Shown: positions 1 through 6,102 of the stretch, one piece after another | How positions within the stretch are numbered: position 1 is the stretch's first letter | Layout of the letters: the number at the start of each line of letters is the position of its first letter | NCBI GenBank assembly: GCA_021299615.1 | Contig: JAJTHC010000007.1 | Span: forward strand, 1-8,344 | DNA: 8,344 nt | Direction: 5' to 3' | Origin: Vampirovibrionales bacterium | Lineage (GTDB): Bacteria > Cyanobacteriota > Vampirovibrionia > Vampirovibrionales > JAJTHC01 | Program-made: the position numbers and the translations under genes | The notes under the pieces: model-generated | The model's database searches: none | What the model was told of the DNA's origin: nothing | The model's input: the letters and a program-made list of their open reading frames with translations, nothing else

Positions 1-53
1 TCTGCCTAACATCTAAAGCAAAAATCCCTAGATTTCAAGATTTAATCCCCCTT

Positions 54-60
54 AAAAGGA
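54..60 (+). promoter_or_regulatory. Ribosome binding site of the first adaptor gene
   Basis: AAAAGGA lies 9 nt before the ATG at 70 and fixes that start. The 53 bases before it show no convincing promoter. TAA at 7-9, preceded by two sense codons from base 1, could be the stop of an upstream gene in the same operon, but that cannot be tested here. Confidence 0.6.
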
Positions 61-69
61 AAGCACCTT

Positions 70-1302
70 ATGTTTAAGAAAAACCTCAAACCCCTTAATT
101 GGAAACTTATTCCCTTTTCAAAAACCATTCCCATTGCGATTCTAGGCGTCTTGATTATGTTGTATTACGTCAATACGCAAGTCATCGCCGAACCTGAACG
201 GGAACCGACTCGCACCCCAGCCGCCGCCCCCTATGGAAATGCGGTCACAGGGGCAGGCATCATTGAACCAGTCGATGAAGCGGTGAAAGTCGCACCCTTT
301 TACAGCGGTAAAGTTGTGGCGATTTATGTGAAGGAAGATCAAGCGGTCAAAAAAGGACAAGCCCTTTTTAAGCTGGACACCTCTATTCTAGACGCTCAAC
401 GCCGTCGTTTGCTCGCTGATGCCTCGGCTTCTAAGTCTCGTTTGGGGGCGGCTCAAGCTCGTTTACATCGATTAGGAGCTGAACCTCGTGATGTGATGAT
501 TCCGCCTTTAAAAGCGAAAGTGGCGAGCTTACAAGCCAATTTAAATAAAGAAAAAGACAAGCTCAAACGCCTTGAAAGCGTCGCCGATTCTCGTGCCATT
601 AGTGAACAAGAACTCACCCAACAGCGTTTGGCGGTGGATGTCGCCACGGCTCAAGTCGCAGAAGCAGACGCCACGCTAAAAGCAACGCTTGCTGGAGCTT
701 GGCAACCTGAACTAGACGAAGCCAAAGCCCTCGCCCAAGAAGCCAGTGCTTCAGTCAATAGCGTTTTGGCTCAAGTCAAGGAATTGGATGTTCAACTCGC
801 TCAAGCCGTAGTGAAAGCCCCCAAAGACGGTACGGTTCTTCAGATTAACATCCGCGTGGGTGAAACCGTACAACTCATGCAAATGAGCGGGAAAAGTAGT
901 GAGCCTGCCATTCTAATGGGCAATGTCAATGCCTTGCAAGTGCGTGTGGATATTGATGAGGTGCTTGCGCCTCAAGTGCAGGCAGGTATGCACGCCAAAG
1001 CCTTTATCAAGGGCAATAGCAAGCTTTCCTTTCCTTTAAACTTTGAACGCATTGAACCGTTTATGGTACCGAAGGTATCTTTAACAGGCGGAACCGCCGA
1101 ACGCAACGATGTACGTGTTTTGCAGGTGATTTATCGCTTTACGCCCCCAGCAGGCTTTAGCATTTACCCAGGGCAACAGGTGGATGTTTACCTCGATGCC
1201 GACACGTTTAAGCCCAAAAGCACGGCGTCTGAACCTTTAGGCACGACGCTAGAACTCCCCACGGATGCAGAAAAAACCCCTAATGCAGGAGGCTCCTTAT
1301 GA
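70..1302 (+). CDS. HlyD/DevB-like periplasmic adaptor (membrane fusion protein)
   Basis: This 410-residue protein is a periplasmic adaptor that links an inner-membrane transporter to an outer-membrane channel. One membrane anchor spans about residues 18-35 and is followed by a Pro/Ala-rich linker. The first half of the lipoyl-like domain is at about 71-104 (SGKVVAIYVKEDQAVKKGQ), and an Ala/Gln/Lys-rich coiled-coil hairpin follows at about 105-247. The second lipoyl half is at about 248-268 (KAPKDGTVLQINIRVGE), a beta-barrel at about 285-317 and a membrane-proximal domain at about 322-376. The C-terminal 30 residues look disordered. The AGAWQPE segment in the hairpin and the RNDVRVLQVIYRF segment near the end recall adaptors that serve FtsX-type (DevC/MacB-like) ABC permeases; this is from memory of the family. 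Its stop overlaps the start of the next gene by ATGA. The partner permease and ATPase are not in the window and are inferred to lie upstream. Confidence 0.9.
   Translation: MFKKNLKPLNWKLIPFSKTIPIAILGVLIMLYYVNTQVIAEPEREPTRTPAAAPYGNAVTGAGIIEPVDEAVKVAPFYSGKVVAIYVKEDQAVKKGQALFKLDTSILDAQRRRLLADASASKSRLGAAQARLHRLGAEPRDVMIPPLKAKVASLQANLNKEKDKLKRLESVADSRAISEQELTQQRLAVDVATAQVAEADATLKATLAGAWQPELDEAKALAQEASASVNSVLAQVKELDVQLAQAVVKAPKDGTVLQINIRVGETVQLMQMSGKSSEPAILMGNVNALQVRVDIDEVLAPQVQAGMHAKAFIKGNSKLSFPLNFERIEPFMVPKVSLTGGTAERNDVRVLQVIYRFTPPAGFSIYPGQQVDVYLDADTFKPKSTASEPLGTTLELPTDAEKTPNAGGSL
1287..1292 (+). promoter_or_regulatory. Strong Shine-Dalgarno for the NodT/TolC-like gene
   Basis: A perfect AGGAGG lies 6 nt before the ATG at 1299, inside the end of the adaptor gene. 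It supports the ATGA-overlapping start and independent ribosome loading as well as translational coupling. It sits in an 11-nt palindrome, AGGAGGCTCCT (1287-1297), whose one-base centre makes a local hairpin unlikely. Confidence 0.75.
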
Positions 1303-2843
1303 AGCAAACGTCTCTTCTTTTGACGGTTTTCGCTATTTTAAGCATGAGCAGTGCCACAGGGTTGCTTGCCTTCGCACAGCCTGAACTCGATGAACTGTTT
1401 TGTCCCTTGCCTCCTTTTTCAGAAATTTCTAAAAAGGAGATCCCCCAAACGCCCCCCATTCCTCAAGAAAACAAGCTCGAACCCTTGCGTCCTTTAAAGG
1501 AACCTGTGCATTCCTATTTAACCCCTCAATTTTTTGTGTCCACCACATGGTGGGACGCCTTCGGTCGTGAAGACATCGGGGGCTTTGTGATTTCCGCCCT
1601 GCTCAACAATTTGGAACTGCGTGCCAAAGAGTTTGACTTGCAAGCCCTAAAGCAAGACGTCGCCAAGCAATTTGCGGTAGAACTGCCTACCGTAAGCATC
1701 GGGGCGAGCTGGACGAAGCAAAAGAACTCCAAAAACTTGATTTCCCCACGAGCGTCTCAATTTGCTTCAGGCGGTGCGAACGTTTTTTCCCCAGGTTCCA
1801 CCTTCAACATCTACAATTTGCCCTTGACCTTAAGCTATGAAGTCGATATATTCGGTAAGAATCATCTTCAAACGCAAGCCGTGCGTTTGCGTTATGAAGC
1901 CGAAGCCTTAAAATTGCGTGACATGGAACTCGCTTTGGCTGAACATGCCGTCAATACGGCGATTGATTCCATTACCAACGACAGCCTGCTAGATTTAAGC
2001 CTTCAACGCTTAACCGTGCTTGAAGAATGGGAACATTTGGAGCGTGAACGTTATGAAGCAGGGCTTGAACCTAAAGATGCCTTACTGCTTCGTAAGCAAG
2101 CCATTGAAACGCTGAAAACGTCTATTACGGTGCTGAAAAATGAAGCAGGGGTGCTGGATCACGAAGCGTCTTACATTGCAGGCAAGCCTGTCAATGCCTT
2201 TGTGTGGAAGGATAATCGCATTGCTGCCACTGATTTTTTAAGCGATGTGGATTTAAAACCCTTTTATGCGTGGACGAGTATTGAATCCGACAAGCTCTTG
2301 CATCGCCCCGATGTGGGCATGAGCGAGCTACAACTGCAAGCCGCAGGCGTCGATGTGAAGGTGGCCCGTCGGATGTTTTTGCCAAGCTTTACGATAAACG
2401 CTCAAGCAGGGCTGGCATCAACCAGACTTGCCAACTGGTTTTCGTGGGACAGCCTTCTGACGTCTGTGGGAGCGTCTGTGGCTCAGCAGTTGTTTGCGGG
2501 TGGAGCGATTAAGGCGAATCTTCGTCAGCAAAAAGCGGTTTACGAATCGGTGGGGCGTTTGTATCAGAATCAACTGCTATTGGCAGGTCGCAATGCTGAA
2601 AATTCGTTGATTGATTTAAAGCAACGCTTGGACGCCACTGAAATCGCTGAATCTCAAGAAAATCTAGCCGAAGAGCAGTATGCCTTGAGCAAGGTGCGTT
2701 ACAAGGCTGGTTTGGAATCGTATATTTCAAGCCTTAGCCAGCAGGATGCTCTGTTGCAGAAGCGTATCGCTACGCTTTCCGCTCGGCAGGGTGCGTTGAC
2801 GGCGTGGAATCACTTACAGCGTGAGCTGGGTGGTGGCTTTTAA
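1299..2843 (+). CDS. NodT/TolC-family outer-membrane efflux channel
   Basis: This 514-residue outer-membrane factor forms the trimeric exit duct of a tripartite exporter. A Sec signal peptide is visible at residues 1-26, with a hydrophobic core from about 5 to 24 and likely cleavage after AFA. A Pro-rich linker follows at about 36-75. The channel has two internally repeated OEP halves, roughly 95-295 and 325-510. Family hallmarks are WWDAFG (84-89), LSYEVDIFGK (178-187), HRPDVGMSE (335-343) followed by the DVKVARRMFLPSF block (352-364), and a late RYKAGLESY (467-475). NodT relatives are often lipoproteins, but here there is no lipobox cysteine at the cleavage site; the first Cys is residue 35, outside any lipobox. 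The gene overlaps the upstream adaptor gene by 4 nt, so the two are expected to be co-transcribed and to act together. The drug, peptide or lipid substrate cannot be deduced. Confidence 0.9.
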   Translation: MKQTSLLLTVFAILSMSSATGLLAFAQPELDELFCPLPPFSEISKKEIPQTPPIPQENKLEPLRPLKEPVHSYLTPQFFVSTTWWDAFGREDIGGFVISALLNNLELRAKEFDLQALKQDVAKQFAVELPTVSIGASWTKQKNSKNLISPRASQFASGGANVFSPGSTFNIYNLPLTLSYEVDIFGKNHLQTQAVRLRYEAEALKLRDMELALAEHAVNTAIDSITNDSLLDLSLQRLTVLEEWEHLERERYEAGLEPKDALLLRKQAIETLKTSITVLKNEAGVLDHEASYIAGKPVNAFVWKDNRIAATDFLSDVDLKPFYAWTSIESDKLLHRPDVGMSELQLQAAGVDVKVARRMFLPSFTINAQAGLASTRLANWFSWDSLLTSVGASVAQQLFAGGAIKANLRQQKAVYESVGRLYQNQLLLAGRNAENSLIDLKQRLDATEIAESQENLAEEQYALSKVRYKAGLESYISSLSQQDALLQKRIATLSARQGALTAWNHLQRELGGGF

Positions 2844-2894
2844 TACCATTTCTTAGTTTAAATAGCGTCTGGCGTCTTCGTTGTCGCTCGGGTT

Positions 2895-2940
2895 CTCGAT
2901 GTGCTTATGTACGTTTGTGTACACCTCACACATCTGCGAG
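2895..2940. repeat. Imperfect hairpin downstream of the NodT-like gene
   Basis: Three short arms pair in order: CTCG (2895-2898) with CGAG (2937-2940), ATGTG (2899-2903) with CACAT (2929-2933), and TGTAC (2908-2912) with GTACA (2919-2923). An internal loop (2904-2907 against 2924-2928) and a 3-nt bulge (2934-2936) interrupt the stem. The apical loop is 2913-2918. No T-run follows, so it is not a standard terminator. The pairing is read by eye, and its stability was not computed. Confidence 0.5.
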
Positions 2941-2976
2941 TCTAGGCTCCTAGAATAGTCTAATATAGCTGAATTT

Positions 2977-3028
2977 AGAGTTTTCTGTACAGTAGGCTAG
3001 ACTAGGAGCCTACTGTACGGAAAACTCT
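2977..3028. repeat. Long inverted repeat with a 22-bp stem between convergent genes
   Basis: Left arm 2977-2998 and right arm 3007-3028 are complementary at all 22 positions except one, where T2986 faces G3019 (a wobble in RNA). The loop is the 8 bases 2999-3006. The element lies between the stop codons of the NodT-like gene (2843) and the minus-strand TolC-like gene (3082), where it could end or shield both transcripts. On the plus strand only TTT follows before the sequence turns A-rich. On the minus strand the stem is followed by AAATTC. It therefore lacks the U-tract of a classical rho-independent terminator. RNase III processing, mRNA 3'-end protection or a mobile palindromic repeat are alternatives. 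Confidence 0.8.
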
Positions 3029-3029
3029 T

Positions 3030-3066
3030 TAAAACACTATAGCTAATTTATCTATAAAACACTATA
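3030..3066. repeat. Pair of 12-bp direct repeats
   Basis: TAAAACACTATA occurs at 3030-3041 and again, identically, at 3055-3066, with starts 25 bp apart. The first copy begins two bases after the right arm of the long hairpin, and the second ends 15 bases before the stop codon of the minus-strand TolC-like gene. They may be edges of the same palindromic element or protein-binding sites; no function can be assigned. Confidence 0.55.
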
Positions 3067-3081
3067 CTTGAACCCGACATA

Positions 3082-4674
3082 CTAAATCTGCGTGGTAAGT
3101 ACCAAATACCGCAAGACGGCTTGGTGAAAGTCCTGCTCTGATTCGATGACCTTACGATACGCATCCGCCGTTTCACGCTCACGAATGTTTACCACAAACA
3201 GGGTGCTGTCCCCCATTTCAAACGACGTACGCTCCCCTTTTTCTAAGGCTTGAGCCGTCTTCCATTCGCCAGACGCCGCATTATAAATCCCCCATTGAGC
3301 CTCAAGTTCCGCCAAGATCTGTTCCAAACCTGCCGAAAGTTCTTGGTATGCGAATAAATACTGAACATCAATAGATTGTAAATCGAGTTCCGCATAACGC
3401 AATTTACCTGTTGCGGTACGGTAACGCAAAGGTAGTTCATACTTAATACCTGCCTTAATCGCAGCCCCGATGCCGTCTTGCCCCATTTGATAGCTAGGGC
3501 TTACAATCGCATCGAGTTTTGGTAAAAAGGCTTGCTTGGCGAGATCAATATCTAACTGAGCGATTTCTTTACTAATGGGGAAGCTCAACAAACGAGGGTG
3601 CATTTTTAGCATCGCCACCTTACCCGATTCCTTCATCGATGTCAGATCCAACACATCAGGCTTAGGCAGATGAACTTCCTTCGGCAACCACTGGGGTAGC
3701 ACGTCTAAACGACCGTCTTTCGGTTCTTGATTCCACAAAAGCAGGCTCAATTTAATCGTGGCTTTTTGAAGGTTTAAGGTATCTTTAGCGACTTGACCTT
3801 GTCGTTTCTGCACTTCTTTTTGAACTTCCACAAAAGCAATTTCAGGCAAGTCGCCAGCATTGACTCGCTTACGTACTTGAGACACCCGAGTTTTGCCCAA
3901 GTCCAAAAGCTTGATGCTGGTTTCTAACAAGCGTTTGGAAGCCACCCATTCCCAATAGGCTTCCCCTGTTTTTTGTTGGACTTGAAGTTCTTTAAACTGT
4001 AAATCTAAAGCGGCACGCTTAAGTTCTAAGGCGGCTTGCTTTTCAGCAACACTAAAAGGGTTCGTGCCACGATACCGCAATAAAGGCAAAATAAAGTTGG
4101 TGTAGATTTCACCGCCCTGCCCTACGGGGGAAACACTAGAAGACAAGTCCCCACGATTATTACGATACCCTCCTTCCACAACTAAACCGTATCGCGTCAA
4201 TAAACTAACCGCATTGTCTGACAAAAAGGCGTCTTTCTGCTTACCTGGAGCAGAAGAATTATTGTATTGTCTGAATTCAAAGCCACCTGAAAGCTTAGGA
4301 TCAAACGCCCCCTGTGTAGCAAGAAACTTGGCTTGACTTTGTTGCAATTTCAAGCGAGCCAGCCGTAAATCAGGATGCGTCTGCTTCACCCACTGCAAGG
4401 TATCTCTCAACTGTAAACCTTTTTCAACATTTACAGTAATTTGCGTAAGTTGAGAAAGTTCCCGAGGAGGTGTTTTTTCTAGGGTAACAACGCTCAAATC
4501 AGGCGATGCTTTCTTGATTTTTTTGAAATGGAAATCAGGCATTTTGGCAGTCGCTAGGGGCATACAGACAAGTACAACAGCCAATAGATGAAACGCTAAA
4601 AAGCTTAGACTACTTGGCTTTACCCACCTTGCTTTTAATGCCTCCGAATTTTTTGGACTTGTCATAATTCCCAT
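3082..4674 (-). CDS. TolC-family outer-membrane channel of the ABC export operon
   Basis: This is the third gene of the minus-strand operon and encodes the outer-membrane exit duct for the ABC transporter and adaptor upstream of it. The protein has 530 residues from the chosen start. A signal peptide is visible: basic KARWVK (15-20 region), a hydrophobic stretch to about residue 40, and likely cleavage after ATA near 43. OEP repeats span about 90-320 and 355-525, rich in Gln/Lys/Leu helices (for example KELQVQQKTGEAYWEWVASK). GDLPE, LAKQAFLPKLDAIV and FEMGDSTLFVV are typical turns of TolC-like secretion channels. An ATG at 4704 gives a longer 540-residue form but has no ribosome site, whereas the ATG at 4674 follows AGGA with about 8 nt spacing. 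Either way the start lies inside the adaptor gene. The overlap is 65 nt and is needed to keep the signal peptide. Confidence 0.88.
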   Translation of the reverse strand: MGIMTSPKNSEALKARWVKPSSLSFLAFHLLAVVLVCMPLATAKMPDFHFKKIKKASPDLSVVTLEKTPPRELSQLTQITVNVEKGLQLRDTLQWVKQTHPDLRLARLKLQQSQAKFLATQGAFDPKLSGGFEFRQYNNSSAPGKQKDAFLSDNAVSLLTRYGLVVEGGYRNNRGDLSSSVSPVGQGGEIYTNFILPLLRYRGTNPFSVAEKQAALELKRAALDLQFKELQVQQKTGEAYWEWVASKRLLETSIKLLDLGKTRVSQVRKRVNAGDLPEIAFVEVQKEVQKRQGQVAKDTLNLQKATIKLSLLLWNQEPKDGRLDVLPQWLPKEVHLPKPDVLDLTSMKESGKVAMLKMHPRLLSFPISKEIAQLDIDLAKQAFLPKLDAIVSPSYQMGQDGIGAAIKAGIKYELPLRYRTATGKLRYAELDLQSIDVQYLFAYQELSAGLEQILAELEAQWGIYNAASGEWKTAQALEKGERTSFEMGDSTLFVVNIRERETADAYRKVIESEQDFHQAVLRYLVLTTQI

Positions 4675-6100
4675 TTTCTTTTCCTGTTTTGGCGTAATAG
4701 CCATCTGTTTCTTTTTTAACGTTGTCTAACGCACTATTCACAGGTGGTGGCTTCTTCTTCAAGTTCAGTTCAAAGCCGTTGAAGCGTCGCCATAATTCAT
4801 AACCTAGGGGGACTTCATCCAACATGACCCAGCCAATGGCTTGAGTACCGTAACGTAAGTGTTGGTCTTCAGGCCACTCTTCTTCTTGATGAGAATTAAT
4901 GGCTTTTTGGTCTGGTTCAACCAACACACGGAAGCGATTTTGACCGTCATCCACGGCATCAATCACCACCACACGTCCCGCATAAGTTCCCATGGCGACT
5001 TTAGGCCAGCCCGAAAATTGAACCGCAGGGTAGCCCGCAAACTGTAAGCGGACTTGACGCCCCACTGAAACTAAGGGGGCATCCACATCGGTTAAAAATA
5101 GGGTGACCATTCTATCCCCTGCATCAGGGACGACGACACCGAGTTCATCGCCTTCTTTAATAGTTTGCCCAGCTCCGTATACATTCGCACGAACCAAACG
5201 ACCTTCTACAGGAGATTTAATAATACGTTGCGATTGTCGTTCTTGAAGATTGACAATTTCATTGTCTAACTTCACGAGTTCAGCTTGGGCTTTGGCATAA
5301 TCTTGACGAGCCTTCGCTAGTTTAGACGCCGTTTCACTTTGTTTGGTATCGACATCTAAATTGCTTTTGCCCACGCTATAGGTGGCTCCTTGAAAAGACT
5401 GTTCCGCCCCTTTTAAATCAGCTTGAGACGCCGTCAAATCACTTTGTGCCTTAACCAAACGATTTTCAGCAACTTCTAGGTCTCGCTTGCTTTTGAGGTC
5501 TTCATTGTACAACTTACGAATTCGCTTTTCATAAAAATCAGCGGTTTGAAGTTCTTTTTGATTCGCTAAAACTTTTTGCTGTGCGGCACGAATTTTGAAT
5601 TGACTTTCTTGTCGCTTGGCTTCCGCTTCAGGTACCACATAATCTCTACTGTTTGAAACCGCCGATTCTTGAGCTTCAAGGGCTTCAATAGTGGATTGTG
5701 TTGCGGTTATTTGAGCTTCTTGGGCGTCTCGCATTGCAAGCATTTTATTGAGTTGTTCATCATCTAAGTAATAGGCTTTAATTTCATCTAGTTCTAGCAA
5801 AGGTTGCCCTGCTTTAACCCACTGTCCTTCAGCGACTAACCACTCCTTAATACGAGCATCAATGGGTGCCATCACCGTTTGGGGACGGTGCATGGGATTA
5901 CGCGTACTGACTTCTCCTACCCCTGAAACCGACTGTTGCCAAGGGGCAAAGGCGAGTAAAAGTAAACTCAAGAAGACTAATAAAACAAGCCCAACAGAAA
6001 GCTTACGCATGACGATTGGTGTACCTGTTAGCTTGGTGGATTGTATTTTATGGAGCGATTCAAGGGTATGAAGTTCGCTTTGTGAACTCATAATCGGCAT
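4610..6100 (-). CDS. HlyD-family periplasmic adaptor of the ABC export operon
   Basis: This 496-residue adaptor joins the ABC exporter to the TolC-like channel. A short cytoplasmic N-terminus (1-32) precedes one membrane anchor at about 33-52. The lipoyl-like half-motifs are at about 72-104 (APIDARIKEWLVAEGQWVKAG) and 292-325 (RIIKSPVEGRLVRANVYGAG). A long coiled-coil of nearly 190 residues lies between them (about 105-290, rich in Ala, Gln, Glu and Lys). A beta-barrel region follows at about 330-400, with membrane-proximal strands to about 440, including YGTQAIGWVMLDEVPLGYELWRRF. The last 50 residues are a Lys-rich, probably disordered tail; its DNA also encodes the start of the TolC-like gene in another frame. 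The ATG is only 2 nt after the ABC gene's TAA, with AGGGGGA about 11 nt upstream. A later Met at residue 4 lacks a ribosome site. The single anchor and long hairpin fit a type I secretion adaptor. Confidence 0.9.
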   Translation of the reverse strand: MPIMSSQSELHTLESLHKIQSTKLTGTPIVMRKLSVGLVLLVFLSLLLLAFAPWQQSVSGVGEVSTRNPMHRPQTVMAPIDARIKEWLVAEGQWVKAGQPLLELDEIKAYYLDDEQLNKMLAMRDAQEAQITATQSTIEALEAQESAVSNSRDYVVPEAEAKRQESQFKIRAAQQKVLANQKELQTADFYEKRIRKLYNEDLKSKRDLEVAENRLVKAQSDLTASQADLKGAEQSFQGATYSVGKSNLDVDTKQSETASKLAKARQDYAKAQAELVKLDNEIVNLQERQSQRIIKSPVEGRLVRANVYGAGQTIKEGDELGVVVPDAGDRMVTLFLTDVDAPLVSVGRQVRLQFAGYPAVQFSGWPKVAMGTYAGRVVVIDAVDDGQNRFRVLVEPDQKAINSHQEEEWPEDQHLRYGTQAIGWVMLDEVPLGYELWRRFNGFELNLKKKPPPVNSALDNVKKETDGYYAKTGKENGNYDKSKKFGGIKSKVGKAK

Positions 6101-6102
6101 GA

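Noticed and set aside
22..35. Small inverted repeat AAATC-CCTA-GATTT before the first adaptor gene
   Set aside because: A 5-bp AT-rich stem is expected by chance and no regulatory context supports it.
2977..3028. Standard bidirectional rho-independent terminator
   Set aside because: The stem is strong but neither side has a run of T of the usual length; it is kept as an inverted repeat with possible terminator function.
3243..3440. Short open frames opposite or out of frame within the exporter genes (this one and similar ones)
   Set aside because: They are shadows of long genes with recognisable domains and have no motifs or ribosome sites of their own.
4675..4704. Upstream ATG at 4704 as the start of the TolC-like gene
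   Set aside because: There is no purine-rich ribosome site before it, while the ATG at 4674 has AGGA at good spacing. The extra 10 residues add nothing to the signal peptide.
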